Source of the DNA: Orenia metallireducens
GTDB taxonomy: Bacteria > Bacillota > Halanaerobiia > Halobacteroidales > Halobacteroidaceae
Direction: 5' to 3'
Length of the DNA: 64,000 nt
Assembly (NCBI RefSeq): GCF_003001995.1
Contig: NZ_PVNB01000016.1
Location: 1 to 64,000, forward strand
A program made the translations under genes and the position numbers. This document shows, in pieces, positions 42,292 to 51,227 of the stretch; the first letter of the stretch is position 1; each line of letters starts with the position of its first letter. A model generated the notes under the pieces. That model did no database searches and was not told the DNA's origin. It saw nothing but the letters and a program-made list of their open reading frames with translations.

Positions 42292-43485
42292 ATGAAAATT
42301 TTAGTAATTAATAGTGGTAGTTCATCAATTAAATATCAATTAATTAATATGGAAGATGAAAGTGTTTTAGCTAAAGGATTAGTTGAAAGAATTGGAATTG
42401 AAGGTTCTCGGCTAGAGCAAGAGAATAGTGATGGGAATGAATTTGAGATAGTACAAGATATTCCTGATCATGAAGTTGGGATGGAGCTGGTAGTTAATTC
42501 TTTGACTGATGGAGATAAAGGTGTTATTTCTAGTGTAGATGAGATTGAAGCAGTTGGTCATAGGGTAGTACAAGGTGGAGATTCTTTTGATAAATCGGTA
42601 GTTGTTACTGATGAGGTTAAAAAAGAGATTGATAGATGGGCTTCATTAGCACCACTACATAATCCAGCTAATTTGATGGGGGTTGAAGTTTGTGAGAAGC
42701 TAATGCCTCATGCAACTCAAGTAGTTACTTTTGATTCTGCTTTCCACCAAAGCATGCCAGAAGAGGTTTATATGTATGCTTTACCATATGAATTATATGA
42801 AAAGCACTCTATTAGACGTTATGGAGCCCATGGTACTTCCCATAAATTTGTGGCAAATCAAGTAGCAAAAGAGATAGGTAAAGATGTTGAAGATTTAAAG
42901 ATTATTACTTGTCACTTAGGTAATGGAGCAAGTGTAACTGCTGTTAAGAATGGTAAATCATATGATACAAGTATGGGGCTTACTCCACTAGAAGGACTAG
43001 TAATGGGAACTCGTTGTGGAGATATTGATCCTGCTATTGTACCTTTTGTAATGGACAAAGAAGATTTATCTCCACAAGAGATGGATCATTTAATGAATAA
43101 AGAGAGTGGTTTATTAGGAGTTTCAGGCATCAGTAGTGATATGAGAGATATAATAGAAGGTGCTGAGAATAATGATAAAGCGAAATTAGCTTATAATATG
43201 TTTGTTTATAGAGTTAAGAAGTATATTGGGTCTTATGTAGCAGCCATGAATGGTGTTGATGCTATGGTCTTTACAGCAGGAATTGGAGAGAATGCTATTG
43301 GATTAAGAGAGGATATTTGTGCTGATTTAGATTATCTAGGAATCAAATTAGATGCTGAGAAGAACAATGTTAGAGGAAAGGCGATAGAGATCAGTACTGA
43401 TGACTCTAAAGTGAAGATATTTATTATCCCAACTAATGAAGAGTTAGTTATTGCTCGTGATACCAAGGAATTAGTGGCTAATTAA
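42292..43485 (+). CDS. ackA: Acetate kinase
   Basis: The 397-residue product opens MKILVINSGSSSIKYQLINM and has RYGAHGTSHKFVA, CHLGNGASVTAVKNGKS, GLMGTRCGD-like GLVMGTRCGDIDPAI and FTAGIGENA. These cover both ASKHA signatures and the catalytic residues. It makes ATP and acetate from acetyl phosphate. The ATG at 42292 follows AAGGAGGAG. A TTG 30 bases upstream is in frame but lacks spacing to a ribosome site. Confidence 0.96.
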   Translation: MKILVINSGSSSIKYQLINMEDESVLAKGLVERIGIEGSRLEQENSDGNEFEIVQDIPDHEVGMELVVNSLTDGDKGVISSVDEIEAVGHRVVQGGDSFDKSVVVTDEVKKEIDRWASLAPLHNPANLMGVEVCEKLMPHATQVVTFDSAFHQSMPEEVYMYALPYELYEKHSIRRYGAHGTSHKFVANQVAKEIGKDVEDLKIITCHLGNGASVTAVKNGKSYDTSMGLTPLEGLVMGTRCGDIDPAIVPFVMDKEDLSPQEMDHLMNKESGLLGVSGISSDMRDIIEGAENNDKAKLAYNMFVYRVKKYIGSYVAAMNGVDAMVFTAGIGENAIGLREDICADLDYLGIKLDAEKNNVRGKAIEISTDDSKVKIFIIPTNEELVIARDTKELVAN

Positions 43486-43553
43486 AATAAAATATCTTGA
43501 CAACAAGGTAAGACCTATATTATAATAACTAATGTTGTCCTAGAGGTGATTAA

Positions 43554-44036
43554 ATGAATATAAAAGTAAATGTTGAAAGTATTAAAGAGAATCTAGGGAC
43601 CAATTTAAAGCAAGAATTTGATGTTTTTTTAGAAGATATGCTTATACAAGGTAGAGAGATATCTTTTGAAAATCCAGCTAAATTTGATGTAACTATAATT
43701 AATTCTAGTGAAGAATATATAGTTATGGCCCATGTAAAATTAAGAGCTATTTTACCTTGTAGTCGCTGTTTAGAGGAGTTTTCTATGAACTTAGAGTTTG
43801 ACTTTAATTTTGAACTCTCTAAAGATGAGGTGGTAGATGATGAGATTAGTGTTGGAGAAGGCCTGCTCAAAGAGCTAAGGTTGGCTTTTCCTATGCAAGC
43901 TGTCTGTGATGAACAGTGTAAAGGTTTATGCCCAAGCTGTGGCAAGAATTTAAATCAAGAAGATTGTGATTGTTTTATGCACAAGGTTGATCCGAGATTG
44001 GCTAAATTACAGAAGCTGTTGAAGGAAGATGAGTAA
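43554..44036 (+). CDS. yceD: YceD/DUF177 family protein
   Basis: The 160-residue product has the DUF177 features: LPCSRCLEEFSMNLEFDFNFEL in the middle and a C-terminal CDEQCKGLCPSCGKNLNQEDC cysteine cluster. YceD is normally encoded right before rpmF and has been linked to rRNA maturation or 50S assembly. Here the yceD-rpmF distance is about 300 bases, and the gap holds a transposon fossil. ATG start with AGAGGTG. Confidence 0.88.
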   Translation: MNIKVNVESIKENLGTNLKQEFDVFLEDMLIQGREISFENPAKFDVTIINSSEEYIVMAHVKLRAILPCSRCLEEFSMNLEFDFNFELSKDEVVDDEISVGEGLLKELRLAFPMQAVCDEQCKGLCPSCGKNLNQEDCDCFMHKVDPRLAKLQKLLKEDE

Positions 44037-44118
44037 TAACTTAGTTATAGAATTTAGCACGTCAAACCTGATAGTCTTGCAGGTTTTGCCAAGAAAGGTC
44101 CAATAGGATTTATAGGTT

Positions 44119-44185
44119 CAGGATGTAAGTGCTATTTTTAATAATATCAATACCGTAGGGCATACGGGAATTTAAGCCTCTTTAA
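44119..44185 (+). mobile_element. Fossil tnpB 3' end between yceD and rpmF
   Basis: Bases 44119-44175 translate as QDVSAIFNNINTVGHTGI-stop. DVxA..N and TVGHTGI are the last conserved residues of TnpB nucleases. The stop lies in the same GGGAATTTAAGCCT context as the fossil at 11832. Upstream bases show broken frames (a TAG at 44113). Downstream sequence does not retain the full scaffold seen at 11859-11929. Confidence 0.5.
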
Positions 44186-44333
44186 AGAAGTTATAAAAAT
44201 CCAATTTCTGTTTTATGTCAAATATAAAGTAGAATAGATTGCTTTCTAAAAAGGAGGAATCCATGTAGGTTTATTTCATGGGATGTCAAAGGATTTATAA
44301 CATAGGATACAGTAATATAAGGGGGTGTTTGTA

Positions 44334-44501
44334 GTGGCAGTACCTAAGCGAAGAACCTCAAAAACTCGTAAGAGAAAAAGAAGAACGCACTGGAAGTTGA
44401 ATGCTCCAAACATTGTGGAATGTCCACAATGCCATGAGCCAAAATTATCTCACCGTGTATGTCCTGATTGTGGATACTACAATGGAAGAAAAGTGAAATA
44501 A
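44334..44501 (+). CDS. rpmF: Ribosomal protein L32
   Basis: The 55-residue product begins with GTG and reads [20 protein letters not shown], then [20 protein letters not shown] and [14 protein letters not shown]. This is the zinc-binding (four-Cys) form of L32, a 50S subunit component. GGGGGTG precedes the start. It is too short for many ORF filters but unmistakable, and the yceD gene upstream and the fatty-acid cluster downstream give standard synteny. Confidence 0.96.
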   Translation: MAVPKRRTSKTRKRKRRTHWKLNAPNIVECPQCHEPKLSHRVCPDCGYYNGRKVK

Positions 44502-44512
44502 TTACCATAGAT

Positions 44513-44552
44513 AAGAGTAAAGTAGAATTTTTCTGCTTTACTCTTTTTTGTT
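44513..44552 (+). terminator. Terminator after rpmF
   Basis: The stem AGAGTAAAGTAGAA / CTGCTTTACTCT ends in TTTTTTG. Confidence 0.82.
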
Positions 44553-44691
44553 TTTATAACCAAACAAGAGATTGTAATATTTTTTATATAATCAAAATAT
44601 TATGGATATTATATTTACATAAAGCAGAGGATTTTATAGCTGCTAATCAAGTTTAGCTTCATCTTAAAATGTTTAGGATGAAGCTTAATGG

Positions 44692-44770
44692 ATATATTGT
44701 GACAGTGATGAATGACGGCTAATGATTAAAAATCTTCTCTCGTAACTTGTTACTGTCCTAATATCTATCT
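44692..44770 (-). repeat. Dispersed palindromic repeat, family B, diverged copy 3
   Basis: On the minus strand this reads ATATTAGGACAGTAAC...ACGAGAGAAGATTTTTAATC and then CCGTCATTCATCACTGTCAC. It resembles 54286-54364 with a short insertion. Confidence 0.6.
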
Positions 44771-44907
44771 ATAACATTATATTAAAATCTCATTATAAAT
44801 GATGTTAACCAGTGATGGATGAAAGTACTAGATATAGTAGACTTCTTATTCTTTTGATACAAAATGTAGGATTTGTTAAAAAAGATAAAGAAGAGGCGAA
44901 TAAAATC

Positions 44908-44936
44908 TTGCAATAGCAGAAAAATTTATATATAAT
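44908..44936 (+). promoter_or_regulatory. Promoter of the fapR-fab operon
   Basis: TTGCAA, a 17-base spacer, then TATAAT, with predicted start near 44943. Confidence 0.65.
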
Positions 44937-44950
44937 AATTATAGAAATTA

Positions 44951-44968
44951 ATTAGTAGCAGGTCTTAA
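44951..44968 (+). promoter_or_regulatory. FapR operator
   Basis: ATTAGTAGCAGGTCTTAA closely resembles the Bacillus FapR site (TTAGTACCTAGTCTTAA, recalled). It lies about 8 bases after the predicted start of the fapR operon, a typical position for FapR autorepression relieved by malonyl-CoA. Confidence 0.65.
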
Positions 44969-44996
44969 AATGAGCTTTTAATAGGTGGTAAAAACT

Positions 44997-45575
44997 ATGA
45001 AGAGATTGACTAAAGCTGAACGTCAAGAAAATTTAAAGGAAAGATTAGATGAAGACCCTTTTTTAATCGACCGGGAATTGGCAGAGTTATTTAATGTCAG
45101 TATTCAAACTATACGTTTAGATAGATTGGAATTGGGGATACCTGAAGTTAGAGAGAGGATTAAATCTGTTGCTAGACAGGCAAGCTCTAAAGTTAAGTCG
45201 GTACAGAGTGAGGAGATTATTGGAGAGTTAATCGATATTCAACTCAATGATGGTGGTATCTCTATTTTAGAGAGCACTGAGGAGCTAGTGTTAGAAAAGA
45301 GCAAGATAGTCCGAGGCCATCATATATTTGCTCAAGCTAATTCTTTAGCTGTAGCAATTATTGATGCCGATGCTGCTTTAACAGGTTCGGCAGAGGTTAG
45401 ATATAATCGACCAGTCTATGTTGGTGAAAGATTAGTGGCAAAGGCTAAGGTGGAGAAGATAAAAGGGAATAGATTTTATGTAAAGGTGGAAACTAAGATT
45501 AACGGGGAAAGTGTTTTTAAAGGAGAGTTCATTATATTTTCTGTTAAGGATGACCTGATGAATAGGGAGGGTTGA
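44997..45575 (+). CDS. fapR: FapR, malonyl-CoA-sensing repressor of lipid synthesis
   Basis: The 192-residue product has an N-terminal helix-turn-helix (LAELFNVSIQTIRLDRLELG, then IPEVRERIKSVA). A hot-dog effector domain follows (RGHHIFAQANSLAVAIIDAD, RYNRPVYVGERLVAKAKVEK). Both closely follow Bacillus FapR. It represses fatty-acid and phospholipid genes until malonyl-CoA binds. The ATG at 44997 follows AGGTGG. The stop overlaps the ribosome site region of plsX. A FapR-like operator sits in its own leader. Confidence 0.93.
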   Translation: MKRLTKAERQENLKERLDEDPFLIDRELAELFNVSIQTIRLDRLELGIPEVRERIKSVARQASSKVKSVQSEEIIGELIDIQLNDGGISILESTEELVLEKSKIVRGHHIFAQANSLAVAIIDADAALTGSAEVRYNRPVYVGERLVAKAKVEKIKGNRFYVKVETKINGESVFKGEFIIFSVKDDLMNREG

Positions 45576-45580
45576 GTCCG

Positions 45581-46570
45581 TTGAAGATTATTATTGATGC
45601 TATGGGAGGAGACCATGCTCCTGATGAGATTGTAAAAGGGGCTGTTGAAGCAAGTCAAGAGATTGACTCTAAACTCATCTTAGTGGGAATTGAAACTGAA
45701 GTTCAAAAAGAACTTGCTAAATATACATATGATAAAGATAAGATAGAAATTTGCCATGCTTCTGAAGTTATTGGCATGAATGAATCACCAGCTAAAGCAT
45801 TAAGACAGAAGAAGGATTCTTCAATTGTTGTGGGCTCTAAGATGCTCAAAGAGGGTATAGGTGATGCTTTTGTTTCGGCAGGAAGTACAGGAGCAGTTAT
45901 GGCAAGTAGTTTGCTTAAAACTGGGCGCATCAAAGGGATAAAAAGACCAGCGATTGCTACAGTCTTCCCTACATTAGAGGAGGAGACTCTTCTTTTAGAT
46001 ATGGGGGCTAATGTTGATAGTAAGCCAGAGCATTTAGTGCAACATGCTCTAATGGGTCAAATCTATGCTAAAAACTTATTAGACAAACAAAATCCTACAG
46101 TCGGTTTATTAAGTATTGGTGAAGAAGAGAAAAAGGGAAATGAATTAACTATTGAAACACATAAACTATTAAAAGAGATGGATAATATAAATTTCGTAGG
46201 TAATGTTGAAGGGCGTGATATCTTCACAGGAGAATACGATGTTATCTTATGTGAAGGGTTTGTTGGAAATGTTGTCTTAAAGACTACTGAGGGCTTAGCT
46301 TCCGCTTTATTTAAGATTATTAAGCGGGAAATTACAGCAACCTTCTTAGGAAAGATTGGTGGATTACTATTAAAGCCAGCCTTTAAAAGAGTAGCTAAGA
46401 AGATGGATTATACTGAATATGGTGGTGCCCCACTATTGGGTATAGATGGGATAACAATAATTAGCCATGGTAGTTCTAATGCAAAGGCAATTAAGAATGC
46501 TATAAAGAATGCTGAAAAGGGAATAAAAGCAGATTTGATAAATTTAATTAAAGCCAATATAGAAAGCTAA
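45581..46570 (+). CDS. plsX: Phosphate acyltransferase
   Basis: The 329-residue product begins MKIIIDAMGGDHAPDEIVKG and has SAGSTGAVMASSLLKTGRI, LLDMGANVDSKPEHLVQHAL and GFVGNVVLKTTEG. PlsX turns acyl-ACP into acyl phosphate for phospholipid synthesis. The TTG at 45581, 9 bases after AGGGAGGG, fits the family N-terminus. The in-frame TTG at 45572 abuts the ribosome site. Translationally coupled to fapR. Confidence 0.95.
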   Translation: MKIIIDAMGGDHAPDEIVKGAVEASQEIDSKLILVGIETEVQKELAKYTYDKDKIEICHASEVIGMNESPAKALRQKKDSSIVVGSKMLKEGIGDAFVSAGSTGAVMASSLLKTGRIKGIKRPAIATVFPTLEEETLLLDMGANVDSKPEHLVQHALMGQIYAKNLLDKQNPTVGLLSIGEEEKKGNELTIETHKLLKEMDNINFVGNVEGRDIFTGEYDVILCEGFVGNVVLKTTEGLASALFKIIKREITATFLGKIGGLLLKPAFKRVAKKMDYTEYGGAPLLGIDGITIISHGSSNAKAIKNAIKNAEKGIKADLINLIKANIES

Positions 46571-46591
46571 TATTGAAGGAAGGACTGGTAA

Positions 46592-47593
46592 GTGATTATG
46601 ATACGAGAACTTAGAAAAGCTAAAATTGCAGGAGTAGGTTCTTTTGCTCCTGAGAAGGTCCTAACAAATAATCAATTAGAAGCGATGGTAGATACTAGTG
46701 ATGAGTGGATAACAACTAGGACGGGAATAAAAGAGCGAAGAATTGCTGAAGATGATATAGCAACCTCTGACTTGGCTTATGAAGCAGCAAAAAATGCCCT
46801 AGCAGATGCAGGGTTGGAAGCAGAGGATTTAGACTTGATCTTAGTAGCTACCGCTACTCCTGATTATTTAGCATTTCCTTCCACTGCTTGTGTATTACAG
46901 GATAAATTAGGAGTTAAGGGTATCCCAGCTTTTGATATGGTAGCAGCTTGTTCTGGATTTGTTTATGGTCTATCTGTTGCTACCCAATATATTGAAACAG
47001 GTACTTATGATAATGTTTTAGTCATTGGTGCTGAAACACTATCTAAGATCGTTAATTGGGAGGATAGAGGTACTTGTGTCTTATTTGGTGATGGGGCAGG
47101 GGCAGCAGTTCTAACTCCTACTAAATCAGGTGGTATCTTATCAAATGTTATTGGAGCTGATGGAGAGCAGAATGAAGTTTTAATAGTCCGTGGGGGGGGA
47201 TCTAAGAGACCATTTTCTCAACAGATTATCGATGAAGGGCTACATTATTTAGAGATGGAAGGCAACCCTGTCTTTAAATTTGCTGTTAGAATCTTAGGCA
47301 AGGCTGCTGTGCAGGCATTGAAGAAAGCTGGATTAACTAGAGATGATATTGACTTTTTGATTCCTCATCAGGCCAATATTAGAATCATTGATGCAGCAGC
47401 TAAGAGGTTGAAGTTAGATAGAGATCAGATTTATGTAAATCTAGACCAATATGGTAATACCTCAGCAGCATCAATCCCTCTTGCTCTAGATGCAGCTGTA
47501 AAAGAAGGGAAGATTAAGAGTGGTGATATAGTTGTCCTTGTTGGCTTTGGAGCAGGACTAACTTGGGGGGCTACAGTTATTGAATGGGTTTAA
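46592..47593 (+). CDS. fabH: Beta-ketoacyl-ACP synthase III
   Basis: The 333-residue product has DTSDEWITTRTGIKERRIAE, the active-site Cys in MVAACSGFVYGL (about 118), His in IPHQANIRIID and Asn in GNTSAAS. It condenses acetyl-CoA (or branched starters) with malonyl-ACP to start fatty-acid synthesis. The GTG at 46592 has the better spacing to AAGGAAGGA; the ATG at 46598 is the alternative. Operon position 3. Confidence 0.95.
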   Translation: MIMIRELRKAKIAGVGSFAPEKVLTNNQLEAMVDTSDEWITTRTGIKERRIAEDDIATSDLAYEAAKNALADAGLEAEDLDLILVATATPDYLAFPSTACVLQDKLGVKGIPAFDMVAACSGFVYGLSVATQYIETGTYDNVLVIGAETLSKIVNWEDRGTCVLFGDGAGAAVLTPTKSGGILSNVIGADGEQNEVLIVRGGGSKRPFSQQIIDEGLHYLEMEGNPVFKFAVRILGKAAVQALKKAGLTRDDIDFLIPHQANIRIIDAAAKRLKLDRDQIYVNLDQYGNTSAASIPLALDAAVKEGKIKSGDIVVLVGFGAGLTWGATVIEWV

Positions 47594-47609
47594 AGGGAGG
47601 TAGTTTAAA

Positions 47610-48554
47610 ATGATTAAGACAGAACTATGTAAGTTATTAGATATAGAACATCCAATTATTCAAGGTGGTATGGCTTGGATTGCTACTGGAGAATTAGCAG
47701 CAGCAGTCTCTCAAGCTGGAGGCTTAGGTATTATAGGAGCAGGTAATGCCCCTGCTGAGATTGTAAGAGAAGAGATAAAAAAGGTTAAGAAGGTTACAGA
47801 TAAACCTTTTGGAGTTAATGTAATGTTATTGTCACCTTATGTAGATGAAGTAATAGAAGTTGTAATTGAAGAGAAGGTTCCTGTAGTTACTACAGGGGCT
47901 GGAAACCCAGGAAAGTATATAGATGCTTTAAAAGATGCTGGAACTAAGATAATTCCTGTTGTCCCTTCAGTTGCACTTGCTAAAAGAATGGCTCGTTTAG
48001 GTGTTGATGCGATTATTGCAGAAGGAAGTGAAGCGGGGGGGCATATTGGTGAGTTAACTACAATGCCTTTAATTCCTCAAATTGCTAGGTCAGTTGATCT
48101 GCCAGTAATTGCAGCAGGAGGAGTTGCTGATGGTTATGGCTTAGCAGCTGTACTTTCATTAGGTGCAGTAGGGGCACAGGTTGGTACTCGTTTTATCTGT
48201 GCTAAAGAGTGTACAGTCCATGAGAATTACAAAAAGGCTATTTTAAAAGCAAGGGATAGAGATGCGATAGTTACGGCTCGTTCTACTGGTCATCCAGTTA
48301 GAAACCTTAAAAATAAATTAACTCGTCAAATTGAATCTATGGAGCAAGAAGGAGTACCTAAAGAAGAGATTGAAAAATTGGGAATTGGACGATTGCAAAG
48401 GGCTGTAATTGATGGTGATGTAGATGAAGGAACTGTTATGGCTGGTCAAGTGGCTGCAATGGTATCAAAGGTAGAACCAGCAAAGGATATTATTGTTGAT
48501 ATTATCGAAGGTGCTAAGAAGGTAATGAAGGATAACTGTAAATTAATAGTTTAA
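47610..48554 (+). CDS. fabK: Enoyl-ACP reductase II (FMN)
   Basis: The 314-residue TIM-barrel flavoprotein opens TELCKLLDIEHPIIQGGMAW and has PFGVNVMLLSPYVDEVIEVV, IIAEGSEAGGHIGELTTMPL and AAGGVADGYGLAAVLSLGAV. The length and operon position identify FabK rather than a nitronate monooxygenase. It carries out the last reduction of each elongation cycle. No fabI homologue is seen in the operon. GGGAGG 9 bases before the ATG. Confidence 0.93.
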   Translation: MIKTELCKLLDIEHPIIQGGMAWIATGELAAAVSQAGGLGIIGAGNAPAEIVREEIKKVKKVTDKPFGVNVMLLSPYVDEVIEVVIEEKVPVVTTGAGNPGKYIDALKDAGTKIIPVVPSVALAKRMARLGVDAIIAEGSEAGGHIGELTTMPLIPQIARSVDLPVIAAGGVADGYGLAAVLSLGAVGAQVGTRFICAKECTVHENYKKAILKARDRDAIVTARSTGHPVRNLKNKLTRQIESMEQEGVPKEEIEKLGIGRLQRAVIDGDVDEGTVMAGQVAAMVSKVEPAKDIIVDIIEGAKKVMKDNCKLIV

Positions 48555-48590
48555 TTACTACTTACTGAACTTAAAGAGGGAGGAATTAAG

Positions 48591-49520
48591 ATGGGTAAAG
48601 TTGCTTTTATCTTTCCTGGACAAGGATCTCAGCAAGTTGGGATGGGTGCAGATTTAGTTAAAGAATTTGTAGTAGCCAAAGAGACCTTTAAAGAGGCAGA
48701 TAACGCTTTAGATATAGATGTTTCTAAATTATGTTTTGAGGGACCAGCAGAGGATTTGCAACAGACCTCTAATACTCAACCAGCAATCTTAACTGCTAGT
48801 ATTGCAGTCTATAGGGTATTAAAAGAGAAAGGGATAGAGCCTGATATAGTTGCTGGACATAGCTTAGGAGAGTATTCGGCTTTAGTAGCAGCTGGAGTAT
48901 TGGACTTTACTGATGCAGTTAAATTGGTCAGAAAGCGTGGTCAGTTAATGGAAGCATCTGACCCTTCTGGTAAAGGAACTATGGCTGCAATTATCGGTTT
49001 AAATGGTAAAGAGGTAGAAGCGGTCTGTCAGAAGGCTTCAACTGCTGGTATAGTGGAGCCTGCTAACTATAACTGTCCAGGGCAGATTGTTATCTCTGGA
49101 GAGAAAGAAGGGGTAGAGAAAGCTGCTGAGTTGGCTCAAGAGGCCGGAGCTAAAAAGGCTATTATCCTCAATGTAAGTGGTCCATTCCACTCTAGTTTGA
49201 TGGAGTCTGCTGCTAAAGAGCTGTCTAAGGAATTAGAAGGGATTAGTTTTAATGATGCTCAAGTTCCCGTAGTGACCAATGTCGATGCAGAATTTACTAC
49301 TCAATCTGGAGATTTTGCTCAAGCCTTAATTGAACAGATCAGTGGTTCGGTACGTTGGGAAGAATCGATTAAAGCTATGATCGAAAATGGTGTAGACACT
49401 TTCATTGAAGTTGGACCTGGGAGAGTATTAAAAGGGTTTATGAGAAGGATTGACCGTAAGGTAACTGCTTTGAATGTAGAAGATCTAGCGTCTTTAGAAA
49501 AAACATTGAAAAAATTATAA
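48591..49520 (+). CDS. fabD: Malonyl-CoA:ACP transacylase
   Basis: The 309-residue product starts KVAFIFPGQGSQQVGMGADL and has the nucleophile motif GHSLGEYSALVAAGVL (Ser near 91). NYNCPGQIVISG, VSGPFHSSLM and FIEVGPGRVLKGFMRRI follow. It loads malonyl groups on ACP. AGGGAGG precedes the ATG. Confidence 0.95.
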   Translation: MGKVAFIFPGQGSQQVGMGADLVKEFVVAKETFKEADNALDIDVSKLCFEGPAEDLQQTSNTQPAILTASIAVYRVLKEKGIEPDIVAGHSLGEYSALVAAGVLDFTDAVKLVRKRGQLMEASDPSGKGTMAAIIGLNGKEVEAVCQKASTAGIVEPANYNCPGQIVISGEKEGVEKAAELAQEAGAKKAIILNVSGPFHSSLMESAAKELSKELEGISFNDAQVPVVTNVDAEFTTQSGDFAQALIEQISGSVRWEESIKAMIENGVDTFIEVGPGRVLKGFMRRIDRKVTALNVEDLASLEKTLKKL

Positions 49521-49587
49521 TCTTAACTTATAAAATATAGATGTATTGGAAAAATATCATTGAAATAGGGATTAAAGGGGTGAAAAT

Positions 49588-50337
49588 ATGAAGTTAAAGG
49601 ATAAAGTTGCTGTGGTTACAGGTAGCTCTAGAGGAATTGGAAAGGCTATTGCCCTTAAATTGGCTAAGGAGGGTGCTAAAATAGTTGTTAATTACCCTTT
49701 TGCAGGAGAGGCTGAGAATGCTCAAGAGGTTGTAGATGAAATTGAAGCCTTGGGAGGTAAAGCAATTGCCCTTGAAGCTGATGTAACAGAGATGGATCAA
49801 GTTAAAGCAATGGTGAAGACTATTACTAAAGAGCTTGGTAGTCTTGATATTTTGGTTAATAATGCGGGTATTACTCGTGATACATTATTGATGAGAATGA
49901 AAGAAAGTGATTGGGATGCAGTATTAAATGTCAATCTTAAAGGTGCTTTTAATGCTACTAAAGCTGTAACTAGAACAATGATGAAACAGAAAAGTGGTAG
50001 GATCATTAACATGTCTTCTGTAGTTGGGTTGATGGGTAATGTAGGTCAAACAAATTATGCTGCATCTAAAGCTGGTTTAATCGGATTTACTAAATCTGTA
50101 GCTAAAGAGCTAGCTACAAGAGGGATAACTGTAAATGCTATTGCTCCAGGCTTTATTAAGACTGCTATGACCGATGAATTACCTGAAAATGTAGTAGAAG
50201 AGATGATTGCTGCGATTCCAATGAAGGAGTTTGGTGAAGTAAAGGATATCGCTAACTTAGTATCTTTTTTAGCTAGTGATGAAGCAAGATATATCACTGG
50301 TGAAGTAATTAGAGTCGATGGTGGAATGGTAATGTAG
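49588..50337 (+). CDS. fabG: 3-oxoacyl-ACP reductase
   Basis: The 249-residue short-chain dehydrogenase has [20 protein letters not shown] (cofactor site), [14 protein letters not shown], catalytic Ser in NMSSVVG and YAASK (Tyr/Lys), and the C-terminal [15 protein letters not shown]. It performs the NADPH-dependent reduction in elongation. AAGGGG before the ATG. Confidence 0.95.
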   Translation: MKLKDKVAVVTGSSRGIGKAIALKLAKEGAKIVVNYPFAGEAENAQEVVDEIEALGGKAIALEADVTEMDQVKAMVKTITKELGSLDILVNNAGITRDTLLMRMKESDWDAVLNVNLKGAFNATKAVTRTMMKQKSGRIINMSSVVGLMGNVGQTNYAASKAGLIGFTKSVAKELATRGITVNAIAPGFIKTAMTDELPENVVEEMIAAIPMKEFGEVKDIANLVSFLASDEARYITGEVIRVDGGMVM

Positions 50338-50343
50338 TTTTTA

Positions 50344-50376
50344 GTTGACAGTTAACGGTGTGCAGTGTACAGTTAA
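50344..50376. repeat. Short palindromic element, family C
   Basis: TTGACAGTTAACGG and CAGTGTACAGTTAA are degenerate repeats of a CAGTT(T/G)ACAGTT theme. A longer hairpin made from the same theme is at 58405-58486. Confidence 0.45.
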
Positions 50377-50443
50377 AATAGAAGTTGTTATCTAAATTTT
50401 TAATAAAATTTCAAATTAGCTTTTCAATTATAATTGTACATTG

Positions 50444-50579
50444 TAAATTAAGTTGAAATTGTGCCGGCCTCGATGGCCAAATAATGAAAACTACATTACG
50501 TTATTTAAATTAAGTTGAAATTGCGACGGGCTCGATGCCCTAGTAATGAAAACTACATTGCGTTATTTAAATTAAGTTT
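50444..50579 (+). repeat. 62-bp tandem repeat in the acpP leader
   Basis: Two full units (50444-50505, 50506-50567) and a 12-base partial copy. Each unit contains a hairpin with conserved TCGAT loop: GGCC-TCGAT-GGCC at 50466-50478 and GGGC-TCGAT-GCCC at 50528-50540, where one base pair is swapped C-G to G-C. AATGAAAACT in each unit can pair with AGTTTTCATT at 50575-50584, directly before the acpP ribosome site. Confidence 0.75.
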
Positions 50580-50600
50580 TCATTGAGAGGAGGTGAAAGT

Positions 50601-50831
50601 ATGAACGTATTTGAAACAGTAAAGAATATTGTTGTTGCAGAATTAGGTGTAGATCCTGAAGAAGTAACTTTAGAGGCTTCTTTTATCGATGATTTAGGAG
50701 CTGATTCTTTAGATATCGTAGAGGTTGTTATGGCCTTTGAAGAGGAGTTTGATATTGAAATTCCTGATGAAGATGCTGAAGATATTGAAACAGTTCAAGA
50801 TGCTGTAGATTATATTGAAAATGCATTATAA
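50601..50831 (+). CDS. acpP: Acyl carrier protein
   Basis: The 76-residue acidic protein has the phosphopantetheine site [19 protein letters not shown] (Ser near 37). It carries the growing acyl chain. The ATG at 50601 lies 6-7 bases after GAGGAGGTG. The in-frame start at 50583 precedes the ribosome site. A 62-bp tandem repeat occupies the gap from fabG. Confidence 0.96.
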   Translation: MNVFETVKNIVVAELGVDPEEVTLEASFIDDLGADSLDIVEVVMAFEEEFDIEIPDEDAEDIETVQDAVDYIENAL

Positions 50832-50846
50832 TTTTAATTTTTAATG

Positions 50847-50875
50847 ACCCCGTTTATCTCTATAAGCGGGGCTTT
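50847..50875 (+). terminator. Terminator after acpP
   Basis: CCCCGTTTAT pairs with ATAAGCGGGG (one G-U), followed by CTTTAAT. The T-run is weak. Confidence 0.6.
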
Positions 50876-51227
50876 AATCAAATAACTTTATTTTAATTTG
50901 AAATCATACAATTAATAATAGATTATGAACATATAAATAATAAATAACTTTAAAAATTAAGTTTAATAACTAGAGCCAAAGTATTAAGGATTGATTGAGA
51001 TTGATAAGTCAGGAAATTTCATAATTATTATAAGATTCTAATAGCTATAGGTTCAATAATAAATATATCTAATTGCTTGGTTTTACTTTATGAAATTAAC
51101 TGAATTTTAAAAGATAAGTACTTTGCGATTCCTAGATTTAAATGTTTTTATATAGATATAATTCTTCTCTAAGAAGATTTAATGTTGATTACTGATTGCT
51201 CAAATAAATAATGATGGGGGAATCGAT
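50876..51227. other. AT-rich gap before the second FabK-like gene
   Basis: About 350 bases without an ORF. A TATAAT at 51157-51162 may be a -10 box, but its -35 is poor. No FapR-like site was recognised here. Confidence 0.4.

Noticed and set aside
44468-44656. 62-residue ORF overlapping rpmF
   Set aside because: It is an out-of-frame shadow across the end of rpmF and its terminator, with no ribosome site.
50444-50579. CRISPR array
   Set aside because: Only two full 62-base units exist, they are contiguous without spacers, and no cas genes are near.
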